Source: Rotaria sp. Silwood1
Taxonomy: Eukaryota > Rotifera > Eurotatoria > Philodinida > Philodinidae
Assembly (NCBI GenBank): GCA_905250075.1
Contig: CAJNOP010000954.1
Location: forward strand, 1 to 64,000
Length of the DNA: 64,000 bases
Direction: 5' to 3'
In this document: positions 39,604-51,372 of the stretch, one piece after another
How the letters are laid out: every line of letters begins with the position of its first letter
How positions within the stretch are numbered: position 1 is the stretch's first letter
Notes under the pieces: model-generated
The model's database searches: none
What the model saw: only the letters and a program-made list of their open reading frames with translations
Told to the model about the DNA's origin: nothing
Translations under genes and position numbers: made by a program

Positions 39604-41709
39604 ATGATGTTAGGTATTACAGAAGTTATCGATAATTTATATATATCTGGTCTTGAATCTACTGGAACGATATTAAATAAAGGTATACGTTCTGTTATAA
39701 ATATATCATCAGAATGTCCAATGCAAGATCTTGGTCCAACAGTTGATTATGAAAAAATTAGTATACCTGATTTACCAACAACATCAATACAACCTTATTT
39801 TGATCGATTAACAGATCGTATAGATCAAAGTTTACGACAAGGAAAAAAAACACTTGTTCATTGTTATGTTGGACGATCAAGATCAGCATCGATAATTTTA
39901 GGTTAGTTTTAATAATATTTAATCATACTATTTCGGATAGTGTGTCTTTGAAATTGTTTATCTAAAGTAATAGATTTGTTGGTCTTATTTTGAGGATGGA
40001 AACAAAATCTAAGAGATTTATATGATGAAATTTTCTAGATGAAAATTATTTTTCACTGAATTACAATATCTCATGTTATCAAAACTCGTATCTTTTTTTA
40101 TCATTCTTTTTTCTTTTTTAATGAATATTATTATAAGATGTTCGTCAAATTTTTAGATCAAGAGAATTCTATTCTTCATTATGAAGAATATAAATTTTAT
40201 GTAATACATATTCAAAATATTTTGTATTAATATAGAAATCGAATCTAATGAATAAGAGTAGTAATCTATAACAATGTAATTGTAATATAATATTAAATTA
40301 TAAAGTGTAATTAATTTTAATTCTTCTGATTTTTCATGATTTCTATAAATTAAAAAAAAAGAACTCTATCTATACGTTGATTTTTCTTACTAGAGATCGT
40401 TTTCAACTGTCCAATCGCTTATGAGTTCAGACTGTGCATAAACTAGACCCCATTCGAGTATAAAAAATCCCAAAAGGATAAGTGCCCCTGGGCCTTTTGT
40501 CCAGAGTTATAGACATTTTCCTACAATTTTAGCCTATGGCATGGTATATACCAAAAAAATCGAATGGCGGTATTTCAAGCTGAGATTTAGCCTACGTGAC
40601 AGGACTATTGCTGAGCAAAATGTCCTGAAAATTTCAGTTCGAAAAAATGTTTTCTTCTCGAGATATTAGAGTTTCAAAAAAACAGAATATTTTAGTATCG
40701 TTGATATGATATAATTGATCCTTAGGACTTCAATATCTCGGGAAGGAAACATTTCTTCGAACTGAAATTTTCAGGGCATGTTGCTCAGCAATAGTCCTGT
40801 CTGTAGGCTAAATCTCATTTTGAAATACTGTCATTCGATTTTTTTATAGATGCCATGCCATAGGCTAAAATTCCAGTAAAATGCCTATAATTCTGGACAG
40901 AAGGCCTAAGGACACTTATCCTTTTGAGATTTTTCATACTCCAATGGGGTCTAGTTTATGCACAGAGTCTGAACTCGAACGCGATTGGACAGTTGCAAAA
41001 CGTTCCTTCGTTAGTAATAAACTTTTTAACGAACAAATTTCCTTTTATTCTAGCCTATCTAATGAAATATAAACAAATGTCATTACGTGAAGCATTTTAT
41101 TATTTACGTTCACGTAGACCAATAATTGGACCTAATTTTGGCTTTATTAAACAAGTAATAATAGAAAAAAGAAGATATAATAAAAAATTTCAATTACATA
41201 TATCATCTTATCTTTTTGTTTTTGATTTTTAGTTAGTTGCATATGAAAAATCTTTATTTGGTTCGACAACTGTTTCATTTGTTGATACATCATTTGGTTC
41301 TGTACCTGACATTTATTTATCAATTGGAGGAACATCAAATAGTCGTCGACAAACAACACTTCCTGTTCAAATAACAAATAAAACATTACCATCATCACCA
41401 AGACCCAATTCATTTACTAATCGTTCAATAATAAATACATTACCAACACAAAATACAAGAATTAATTCAAGTTATACAAATAATAATAATAATAATAATA
41501 CTTATCGTTCAGTTAATTCATTATTTAACAATTCAAATAATTATAATCGTTCATCATTTTTACATGAACCACCTGAACAAACACGTTTTAATTCTACAAT
41601 ATTTAAACCACATGAATCTATACATGAACCATTTCTTTCAACAAGATTAAATGCATTACGAGCAGGCAGATATGCTCCACCAATTTTAAATCGTTATTAT
41701 CTACCATAA
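39604..41709 (+). CDS. Dual-specificity phosphatase, DUSP14-like (copy 2)
   Basis: Three exons (39604-39901, 41054-41154, 41233-41709) join in frame to 291 residues. The catalytic loop HCYVGRSRSAS keeps the Cys and Arg. IPDLPTTSIQPYFD supplies the general acid, AYLMKYKQMSLREAFYYLRSRRPIIGPNFGFIKQLVAYE follows as in DUSP14, and SFGSVPDIYLS matches the DUSP14 tail motif. The last roughly 130 residues are Asn/Ser-rich and disordered. The gene starts 265 bases after copy 1 on the same strand, and introns interrupt both copies close to the catalytic loop, so they are tandem duplicates. An acceptor-like TTTTGTTCTAG lies 9 bases before the ATG. With the close spacing, trans-splicing from a shared transcript is possible. 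The first intron carries a fold-back element whose end lies only about 32 bases from the splice acceptor. Confidence 0.87.
40386..41021. repeat. Fold-back element A2 in DUSP copy 2 intron
   Basis: Left arm (40386 on): AACTGTCCAATCGCTTATGA, GTGCATAAACTAGACCCCAT, AAAAGGATAAGTG, GGACTATTGCTGAGCAA. The right arm is the imperfect reverse complement: TTGCTCAGCAATAGTCC, CACTTATCCTTTT, ATGGGGTCTAGTTTATGCAC, GCGATTGGACAGTT, ending GTTCCTTCGTTAGTAATAA at about 41021. The arms are about 290 bases with a loop near 40690. The terminal 45 bases resemble those of 28914-29541 (shared TACTAACGARGGAAC end). It lies entirely inside the intron 39902-41053. Confidence 0.82.
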
Positions 41710-41980
41710 AAAAAAAAATATATATTTTTTTTTATTTTATTTTTTTTTTGATTGTGCCAGATAATATTCTTTTTTTGTCTCTCTCTCTCTCTCTTTAACA
41801 CACAAGTGCTTGGTCTGTTTTTATTTTCTAGTTGGCTTTGTATTCTCGAAATGATTCTATCCAAAGAAAAATTTGTCGTTTGCTTCGTTTTTTTGTTTTT
41901 GTTTTTAATTTTACTGGTTTTTTTCTCTCTATTGACAAAAATCCGGTGTGTGTGTGTGCTTTGCTTAATTTACTTAATGG

Positions 41981-42015
<35 letters not shown>

Positions 42016-42717
42016 AGTGAGAATGCTATACATTATAAGAAATGCCATTTATTTTTGTATTTTATATTAGTTAAAATAAAATAAAGAAATTTTAATTGAA
42101 TATAAGATTGCTTATCTCCTTACGAAAGGGTGTGAATGTAGGTGTAGTTATTATATTTTTTTTTTGTAAAGCAAAGACGAAAATCCAGATGAGAGACCAT
42201 AACAAAAAGTGACAGGTGTCTATTTTTTTTATCGATAACAAATTTTTTGAATCGCTATTAGATCTGATAAAACTTTAAGTTTGATGGTCATGTCATTGAT
42301 AAGTTTATATTAAAAATAAAATAAATTTTCAAGTTACATATTTTTAAAAATTTCATTCACAACTGTCAACATCATGCAATCAATACATTGATCTACACAT
42401 TTGTATTTGTAGTTTATTGAAGATTTTTAAAAATATTTGAGAATTTATCTCAATCCAATGTTATTATTATTTTGAATAAATGTTTTTTATGAATGAATCA
42501 AAACAATTCACTAAATATTCAAAATGATCTTTTCGTTTATTGTTTTATTTTTACAATTGACATATTCATATAATACTAAGATTACTTTTCTTTTATTTAT
42601 CAAATCTTTAAATCTTATTGATTTGTTGTTTTGTCATTATGAATATATCTATAATGTGTATTATTATCAAAAAAAAAATAAAGATTTAAGAAAAAGTATA
42701 TTTTCTTTTCTTTTTTT
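41710..42717. other. Spacer between convergent DUSP copy 2 and PLA2 genes
   Basis: Contains the 3' ends of both genes. AATAAAATAAAG near 42072 is a possible polyadenylation signal for the phosphatase. Microsatellites: CTCTCTCT near 41780, GTGTGTGT near 41945 and a TTA/ATT run at 41984-42015. The open frames seen here are produced by these repeats. Confidence 0.5.
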
Positions 42718-43243
42718 TTATTTGGGACATTTTAAGGATTTATTAAATGTATGAGCATTTTGTTTATAACATTCAGTAACAGCACGATCACATTCACAAA
42801 CACGATGTGTGCATGAACCTGGTGTATTTTGACAACGTGGAAGTGCAGTGTTAGGATCTAAGTCCCAACTATAAAAACTAACATAAGGTGAGCATGAAAG
42901 AAGATTTTCTCGAGACTTAATAATTTCATCATAACAGTGATCATGAACTTTGCAACAAGCATCTGTACCATCAACTGGTTCACCTTTACCACCAAAACCA
43001 CACCTAGAAAAAAAAATTTTTTTTGTTTTTATTTAGTTTTATTTTAGTTTTTATTAAAAAAATTAATTACCAACAACCATAACCATTATAGTCTAATGGA
43101 GATTTGTCTAGTATTTTTCCAATCATACTACCAAATTGAATTAAATTTCGTCCTTGACTTTCAGGTCCAGGTGCAGGTGTAGCATGGATTTGAAATAATG
43201 AGATCAGAGAAATAAATGTAAGGATATAGAAGGATGAAGACAT
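42718..43243 (-). CDS. Secreted phospholipase A2
   Basis: Two exons (43243-43071 and 43003-42718) join to 152 residues. The N-terminus MSSSFYILTFISLISLFQIHATPA is a signal peptide. The mature enzyme shows the Ca2+-binding loop YGCWCGFGGKGEPVD, the active-site helix CCKVHDHCYDEI (catalytic His-Asp), and later Cys pairs (SCTHRVCECDRAVTECY) expected for the disulfide-rich group I/II secreted PLA2 fold. It hydrolyses the sn-2 ester of phospholipids outside the cell, using Ca2+. In a rotifer, digestion, lipid signalling or defence are all plausible. No key residue is missing. A polypyrimidine tract ending CAG lies 26 bases before the ATG, suggesting a 5' UTR intron or trans-splice site. Confidence 0.9.
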
Positions 43244-44948
43244 GATAGAGGATGAGACAAATGTATTTCTGAAAAAAAAAAGAACAATAAAACGAAACAT
43301 ATTCAGATATAATCTTTAAGTGTAAATCTGATAGCAAGGACATATATTAATACAAAAATAACAAAATAATAGTGTAAAAACATTTATATATATATATATA
43401 TTGCGTTATCTGCCTACTGTTATTGACTAAAAGAAATGGATAGAATTAAAATAATATCAATGGTGAGAACTATTTTCATGTTTATTACAAATGGTAAAAA
43501 TCAATTATTTTTTTTTGTTATTGTAATGCCTACGCGTAATTTTAACAGAAAGAACGCAAATAATATCATACGCTAAATTTGTTTTTATCAAACAAATAAT
43601 AATAGTTTAAATTTTATCTTTACAATGAATATGAATTCGAATTGATATATGAGCAAAATCAATCATAAGCGACATGACTTGACAAAATTAAAATATGTAT
43701 ATTTCAAGATAATGAAACTTTTTCTAGAATTAGTTTTTATATATTACAAAGATGTTAAGTTAGTATTAATGATATGATTCATAATTGAAAAATAAATTTA
43801 GATAATTCACTTCTTTGAAGTCTTTCGATAATGAACAGACAAAAAGATTTTGTTTCGACATTTGTATCATAGAATCTATTTTGAATTTTTGAATTCTTTC
43901 TTCATATGATTAGAAACATATTCGTTTATTTGTTTTTAATTATTAATAAGTTGAGAAGAGTCAACATTTTGACAATAAATAAAAGATTGAAAAACAAAAC
44001 GTACATTTGTATTATCAATGAGAAATTTTTTCTAAATTTTCAAAAGATAATCTAAAATGATTATTGCCTGGTTTTTTTAAGAACATATATCATTTTATCT
44101 TCATATGTTCATAAAATATCTTTTCAATTGGACTAATCATGACAAAATTGAATTTAATTTTGTTTCTGTCAATTAAATAAAGTTATTTTTTTTTTGAAAT
44201 ATAAATATAAAAATCTTAATTATTTATTCATATTTTTGTATCAAACAATCTTATTTAGAAAAAAAAATATTCAACAATAATAACATGATAAATAATTATT
44301 TCTGTTAATTTCAGTTAGTTTAGCAGAAGAAAAAGAAAAACTTATACAAAACAAAGAACGAATAATAATCACTCAGTTATAATGCACTTATAGTTTTTTG
44401 TCTATATATGTGACGTTTATTTGTACATTAGTTATTCATCAACGTTTGTTTAAAAAAAAAAGAGTGAAAAAATAACACTATACTAAAAGTATACTTGTGT
44501 CATTAATTACAAAAATAATGTGATTATAAAATGATAGCAAAGGTAGTATAATTGAAATATAATTTTCTTTTTTGTTTTTATTATACATAAATATAAATGT
44601 TTTTTATAATGTTTATAGATTATTGATAAATTAACAAAATGATCATTTCATTATTGAGTTGACACTTTGTTTGCAATTAAATAATTCTACAAAGTTAATC
44701 ATATAATTATTATAAAAGCATTACATTTGGGCGTGGCAAACATCATTATTTGCGTTTATATAAAAAAAAAAAGAAATATGTACAATTTTTCGTTCTTTAC
44801 AGGTGTAGAACTAGTCTCATATTTAATATATACATAAAAAAAAAAGTCATGCTTGATTTCATATAAATTATACTTTTTCAACTTGTTACCATCAGTCAAA
44901 ATAGAAATAACCAGAGAAAAAGTATTACATGAATAATAAATAGCAAAT
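43244..44948. other. Spacer between divergent PLA2 and four-TM genes
   Basis: About 1.7 kb of AT-rich sequence that should contain the promoters of both flanking genes. I found no frame with recognisable content, no repeat with definable ends, and only short TATA and poly-A runs. Confidence 0.5.
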
Positions 44949-45662
44949 ATGGATAGAATATCAAACAGCATTAATAATGAAATTAACAATAGTAGTGAAT
45001 CACCTCCACCACCACCTTATAATTCACTTGTTTATAAAAAAGATGATGATGAATTTGATAGAATTCAATCATCAACTTATTTTGATAATAGTAATCAACC
45101 ATTTGTGTATTTTAATAATTATCCTGGACCACCATTAACAGATGGTCATGTACAAATTGATCAAATTAATCAATCGATTAATCATGATCATATAATATCA
45201 AAAAATATTCGTATATATTTAATTCTAAATGGTATAATTACAATAATATGTGGATTTATATCTATTGCAATACAAATAAGTATTATAGCATCACATTTAA
45301 TTATCTACTATTATTATGGATTTTGGGGTGGATTGTTTCTTATTTTTATTGGCCTAAGTACTATTGCTTTATATAATCATCATCGGACAGATTATTCGAA
45401 ACTTTCTTATTTATTTTTTTGGCAAAGTGCGTTTGTAGGAATTCTACTTGGTGTTGGTATTATTATTATATTAACTGATAAATGTAATGATAAAACAACA
45501 GAAAATGATAATGATGATCATAAATGTAGAAACTCATATAGAGTACTTAATGGATTTTTACTTGGTACTTTTGCTGTAATATTTTTACAATCAATAATAC
45601 ATGGACTTATTTTTTTGATTTTGAAAAGAAAACATTCGTTAAGCGAAATTTCATTTTCATGA
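44949..45662 (+). CDS. Predicted four-transmembrane protein
   Basis: Single-exon frame of 237 residues, not recognised as a named family. The first 80 residues are soluble and carry a proline run PPPPPYN that could serve as a PPxY or SH3-type site. Four hydrophobic segments follow: about 90-113 (LILNGIITIICGFISIAIQI), 118-140 (LIIYYYYGFWGGLFLIFIGL), 155-175 (FFWQSAFVGILLGVGIIIIL) and 205-227 (LLGTFAVIFLQSIIHGLIFLIL). A loop containing two Cys (KCNDKT... HKCRNS) sits between TM3 and TM4, as in MARVEL/tetraspan-like or CD20-like membrane proteins. The layout is clear; the family is not. Confidence 0.7.
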   Translation: MDRISNSINNEINNSSESPPPPPYNSLVYKKDDDEFDRIQSSTYFDNSNQPFVYFNNYPGPPLTDGHVQIDQINQSINHDHIISKNIRIYLILNGIITIICGFISIAIQISIIASHLIIYYYYGFWGGLFLIFIGLSTIALYNHHRTDYSKLSYLFFWQSAFVGILLGVGIIIILTDKCNDKTTENDNDDHKCRNSYRVLNGFLLGTFAVIFLQSIIHGLIFLILKRKHSLSEISFS

Positions 45663-46108
45663 TAGTCTTGTTTTGTTTTTGTTTTTTTTGTCATTTTGTT
45701 ATTATTATGATAAAAATAAAAACGTAAAAAACTTTATAATTTAAACTAGCAAAAAAAGTATTTTTAAATATTTTATTACAACTCGAGATTAGATGCCTCC
45801 GATTCGACCTAGGGTGTGTGTGTGTGGATATCGAAAGAAGATTAACAAGCACATTCACACACTCAACCTAAAATTGAAAACAAAAAATCTATGTAATGTT
45901 AACAGCATATTCGATCATACAGACGTAAAAGAATAGGATGATGACCTTGACATGTGAATATGGCTAGTGTCGTTTTTTTTTGTTTCATTCTTCAAAGAGA
46001 AAAACAAATATGAAACAAGAATTGTAAAACCTTCATGTTTTTGCCTAGTCGTTTATCTTAATAACAGACGATTACATTCTTTTTGCAAACATCTTTCTAC
46101 TCTAGTGA
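45663..46108. other. Short spacer with convergent TG-rich/CA-rich tracts
   Basis: Contains AGGGTGTGTGTGTGTGG at about 45810 and CACATTCACACACTC about 30 bases later, which are imperfect inverted repeats able to form a hairpin. TTTTTATT-rich DNA otherwise. This is the first of a series of such convergent pairs continuing to 56.8 kb. Confidence 0.5.
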
Positions 46109-46767
46109 ATGAGTGGAAAAAACAAGTCGTGTAAAGCTGGTGGACTCTGCATTCTCTTGAGTGTATGCATACTATCCTTTCCTTTTTTTCTTGTTTTTGC
46201 CATCTTACATTCTGTTACACGTGATGAAGAAATGAATTATGAAAAATCAAGTTGTTTAGTTAATTCATACTCTATTGAACAGGTTTTGTGTAGTGGAAAA
46301 TCTTCTAATTCGTTATGTTATGGCGTTCGGTTTTCTATTAGTTACTCAACCAAGTCGTATTCACAAATGCGTGTGAACTATCAACAATCGTTTATTTTGT
46401 CAAAATTAATATTTCCTAGCTATTCAAATGCTGCTGAACATGCAAAACTATATAATGTGGGCAGATGTGCACTTAATTTCATTTTGATAAAGATCTTTGA
46501 TTTATTTTGTTTCTATTCTAGAAAGGTTCGTCTTATGATTGTTACTATGATCGAACCGACGAAACAGATGTTCGGTGGTCACCTCCACATCCAAACCGAT
46601 TTTTACGCATGTTAATAATCAGCAGTATTGTTCTATCACTGCCAATAATATGTTTCTTGTTGGTAGCAGTTATTATAATATGTACAAAAAGTCGCAACCC
46701 AAAAGACCACGCACTTGCCAAGAATAATCCGAAGAAAGCTTCTCTTCTACCAGAAAGCCGAGTTTAA
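46109..46767 (+). CDS. Predicted two-transmembrane protein, DUF3592-like layout
   Basis: Two exons (46109-46456 and 46522-46767) join in frame to 197 residues. TM1 is about 14-34 (GLCILLSVCILSFPFFLVFAIL) and TM2 about 150-172 (LIISSIVLSLPIICFLLVAVIIIC). The roughly 115-residue loop between them contains several Cys and the segment LYNKGSSYDCYYDRTDETDVRW, reminiscent of the Y-x-V-G-x-x-x-x-C/V-Y-Y-D-P motif of DUF3592 proteins. The C-terminal tail is short and basic. Third-position GC is visibly higher than in the genes to the left. Function unknown; it could be a channel accessory or receptor-like protein, but nothing here proves it. Confidence 0.65.
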
Positions 46768-49700
46768 ACAACCAGCTATTGTATACGAAGAATATATGTG
46801 ACAAAGTTTTTTCGTAATAAAGTGATTGTAACAGTGAATATGTGGGCACAAAATCATCTCGTTACGATATTGCACTCGGCAAATATTCCTTGATTTTGAA
46901 GTATCAAATATTTCTGCACTTTTTCTTCTACGAAAAATGATCTGTTTCTTTTTGTTCAATATTCATCAATTGGACACACATAATATATTTTCTTCAGGAT
47001 GAGTGTGGGTGTGAGAATGACAGTCAGTGTTTCTTTATAACCATTCATATCCCAAATTTAGCCGAAACGAAATGAGACCGATAAATAAAGAAAATAATTC
47101 TGACGACAGAGGCGTTCATAAAAAAGAAAAAAAAGTTACCTATACGAAAAAGAACCTTCCTAATATTCACTTAAAAGAGTTTACAGTCACTTAGCAACAC
47201 CAGAAACCGATGATAATCAATGAGACCGTTTCAGTAAATTTCACAAAAAAGATCTTGCCAAGACAAATACAACTTGAAAACATACTATGAGTAAGAGATA
47301 ATTGTTGGACAGGTACAGAGTATAAGTCATCTGATGAAGTCTATTAGCCCAGATGAAATCGCGATAATGATAATTAGACAAAAAAAACACACCCCTCTTT
47401 ACTCTTACCCTGTAGCATTTCATTCTATTTAATTATGGTCTGTACTGTTTTCTCGTTTCTTTACACTTAACAGATTTCAAAACAATAATGTCCTTCTATT
47501 GAAGACTTTTATGTTGTAGAATCTCAAGTTCTAGACTCACAATGTTACTAGCTTAGTGAAAAAGTAGATTTTTATTAATCGATCCTCGAAGAGGCATTGA
47601 TCTAGTCAATATAGTCATTCAGAGGAATTTTTTTTTGTCCAGCATTGTTTTTCTCTCACTTCAAATTATCTTATTTTAAAAGCACTACATACCATGAAGA
47701 AAATCGCTTTATAATTGTACTTTGAAAACGTATTAACCTAGTTTCTTAACAATTATTTTGTAATGTAGCGAGAATGCGTACTGAAAAAATATAAGCGAAG
47801 CTAGCTGTTCATCTCCAAGCTAGGGTAGTGAACTAAGAGCGATAATTGTTGGTGTAATATATTGTTCCTTTTGAGTCTTAGTACGTAGTTAGTAACACAA
47901 AGAATGGCATTGGCAGACGTATAAAAGGGCTCAACAACTGTTGTATAATACAAACCTGCATGCACATACATAAAGCCCTCGACACATTAGAAGATCCCGG
48001 GGTCTTCTATTCTGCCTTATCATTCATAAGTCATAAGAGGGTTCTTGTATTATGTTTTGAAAAAAAGTCAAATTTTTTGGTGATCTCAACGAAATATCCT
48101 AATTTCAACACTTTTTTGTCCCATATACCGTTAGTAAACGACTTTATTTTACTCATCCCGCACTCATCAATGAAAAAGAAGCGAATAATATTTTAATGCA
48201 AAAAAAAAGAGAAAACAATCGTTGATTAGAAGAGTGTTCTTGAAACAATATAGACAACATATCTTAAAATTTTTGTACGATTTATAATAGGACTATTTTT
48301 TTTAAAGAATACGATCTATCACTTGTAGCACTTATGCTCTATATAACTACACTCTCGGACAGAAATCTTTCTTCCTCTTTGTTTTTATTCTATCATAAAT
48401 TTGATGCAAAGTATGATAGCATAGAAACAATGGGAGAAAGACTTTTACTCGGAGGTATAAATAACTTAACGAAAGAAAATTGAACCTTTTTATGTCAAAG
48501 TTATTTCAGTTAGTTGCTTATGTTGAGGATTGGCTCGTATAAATAGAATTGATTCAAGATGAAATGTACCACCACTTTAGTTATTAGTTTTCAGCTAATT
48601 TGAATGAATATGGTTGTCTACGAAGAAACAATTTACATAAAAAAGAGCGATCGAATACACGTTGAGAGTGATTTTAGAATCTTTTGCTTCTGCTTCGAAA
48701 AGCACCTTGGCATCTTCATGCGAAACGAGATACGTCCTCAGACATATGAGAGGAATTTCATAAGACACGTCTCACTTTATGTCCTTAGAGATATATTTTT
48801 TCCAATTATGAATGAGATCTTGCATGATAAGAACGTGTCAAAGATCCTAGAAGAAAGTGCACAGATGAAACGAAGTATTCACTAATGGACAACGGATTTT
48901 TACCGAAGATGTTCTTATTTCAGAAAGATCTCTTCATGTGTGACACGTTTGGAAGCGTACCACATTAATTAGGTCCTGTGATCGTTGAAACGAATATTTT
49001 CGCAAAGAAAATCTAACAATTTTCTTCACAGCATGTTGCTAAGAAGCATTAAAGTGATCTCAGAACACGTTTTTTTTTATACAGAAAGCATGTTTTTTAC
49101 TAGCTACTCTTTTCTATTAACTTTTTCTCATGAACTGTCCAACCAGAGCTGACATACTGCTGAGACGATGGAAGCAAAATATTGTCCATACTAAAATAAA
49201 TATAAATATTAACATATAAATAAATGCTAAAAAAATTAAAAAGCTTTAGAAATTATTAACAAAGTCAATTTTCAGAGGATCTTCTAAACTGTCTTTTGCT
49301 GCGTTTGTCCAGGGAGGGTCTTCTAATATGTCGAGGACTTTACCACATACGGTAATGATACTTGAACCGAGTGTCAGATGTCGGAAATAAGACCATACGT
49401 TAGCAATCAACTGCTACAAAACTTGTTTAGCAGTAGGTGATCTGTGTAAACATGGATAGAAGATACGAAACAATTTTGCATAAATAGAGATTAAGGCTTT
49501 CGTCATAGAATAATGTACAGTTACTACCGAAAATAATATAGATGAATTTCAGTAGTAAGTGTAGTAATGTATATTGATCAATAATAGAAATGATGAGTAG
49601 ATAATTTCCAACTACAACTTTTCGCGATTTTGGGCAAATAAATCTGAGAAAATTGGGTAAAATATTAAAGAAACCAATTGAAAAGACGAGAACTGCATAT

Positions 49701-51372
49701 ACCAGTGGATACTTGAAGATTATTTTGAACATCGTTGACAATCAATGAATTCAGCGTAAAACTCATAACTTCAGTCCTTTGTGACTACATAGGAAAATAT
49801 AAGATTTTAGAAACAACATCTACATAGGTTTTCCATAAAAATAGAAGATCAATAGATGAAAGTCTCTTGTTTCGAAAGAACATTTTTAAAGAATTTGAGA
49901 ACCATCACGGAAATGCTTAAAATCATACAGAATTTACGTCTCAGATTCTTAGATGAATTCTATAAAAATGTAAATTCAAATTGTTAAGAAAAAGGATAAA
50001 ACTTTTTTTATACAGAAAGTTAAAATTAAGCGCTAACTTCTGTGGATATACTAATGAACACTTCTAAATACATGTATGAAAACAATTCTAATGCAAACAT
50101 AATACGAAACTTGCTAACCAAGAAAAATCATTCAGTTGTTAAATTTTAACAAATTTCACTTAACACATGGCAATGTCAAGATAATAGGATCAGAAAAAAA
50201 TTCTTATAAAGATAATGCAATACTCTGATCGTTTGTTTTGATATTGTTTTGACAGAAAAAGTTTCATTGCAACATAACATTTTAACTGAATTTTTCGAAA
50301 CAAAACTTTTATAAATAGTAGTTGTATTAGACATAGCTACAATGATACATCTTATAGTTAATATCAATGCTTTCCTCGCAAAAAATATAGTGCTTTGATA
50401 GATTAATCATCGGTGCTAAGCATTAGCTGTTTCATAGTTGTGATATGATATATGAAAGCTGGAAGATACTAGAATCTGCTTTCCTCTCTATTTTTTTGTT
50501 TTATCTCGAAAAAGAACTCAGTGTGAGACTCTCGTTTGTGTAGGGTGTGGGTGTGGATGTGGGTGTTACTCTTCTGATTATCTACACTCAATGTAAAATG
50601 AACTCCATCAGCAGTAACGTGCACGTCAATCACAACATGATTATGCGGTTTTTGTAATGAATTATTACGAGTACTGGCAGTGACACTCATTCCTGAATGT
50701 ATCATATTTGTATTTAGTATGGGTACGATTCGACATTTGAAAAAAAAGCTGAGTTGCTACTGATACACTAGCAATAGATAATGATCAATTACATTATTGA
50801 CTAAGAAAAATCGATCGACAACTTATTTAGGTAAGCAGCAATTTGAACAATTAGACATGAATCATTTTTCATTATTGCAAGATGCTGATTGGATAAGTGA
50901 GAATAAATGTTTTAGACAAGAAGCATTTTGGGATCAAATGACGTAGGTTGTAACAACATTCGATTGTTTACTTTCATTCTATGTCTACCTTTTCATTGTT
51001 GGTATTCTTTGTTCAATGAACACTACGATCAATATTTGGATTTACACCGATCACTTCTACAGCAACAATGTTGGATGCAACAAATAGTATACAATGAGAT
51101 CTTCAAATATGAATTTATATTACAACTTTATACTATTTTAATATGGTTCTTACGAAGAATGATTCGATAAATTTTTAACTGAAATCCTGTGCTTTTTTAT
51201 CTACGTAGACTGTTGTCATACAAAACACTATTAAAGGTTTTTCAGACGTCATACACTGTTGACGTATTTTGTCAAAGCAAACCGAACAATTTTGATATGC
51301 TTTCTTCCTTATCAGACTACACAACTTTAACTCATTACATTAAATACGTGCAAGAACTTTATTACAACTAAT
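46768..51372. other. Gene-poor region with relics and telomere-like tracts
   Basis: About 4.6 kb without a supported intact gene. It holds a TGTGGGTGTG tract near 46998 and another at 50543-50573 (GTGTGGGTGTGGATGTGGG), a near-palindrome TAGAAGATCCCGGGGTCTTCTA at 47989-48010, a possible GPCR relic (49427-49741, minus) and a coding-like patch at 50829-51170. Composition is less AT-biased than in the left half. Confidence 0.45.
49427..49741 (-). pseudogene. Possible relic of a rhodopsin-like GPCR
   Basis: A 104-residue frame with three hydrophobic stretches: YPLVYAVLVFSIGFFNILPN, then NYLLIISIIDQYTLLHLLLK, then LCKIVSYLLSMFTQI. A basic PKSRK turn separates the first two, and there is a Cys just before the third. 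That is the spacing of TM1-TM3 in the large lineage-specific GPCR families of rotifers, but the frame stops after TM3 and I could not continue it in other frames. It could be a fragment or a chance hydrophobic frame. Confidence 0.3.

Noticed and set aside
41828-42020. Open frames with Asn or Leu runs on both strands near 41.9 kb
   Set aside because: Produced by the TTA/ATT microsatellite at 41984-42015; no splice or domain support.
48604-48885. 93-residue plus-strand open frame
   Set aside because: More protein-like than most, but no family, no splice context and no repeat of the pattern nearby; too weak to call.
50469-50705. 78-residue minus-strand open frame with HNHVVIDVHVTADGVHFTL
   Set aside because: Partly a translation of the TG-rich tract (HIHTHTLH); the rest has no recognised match.
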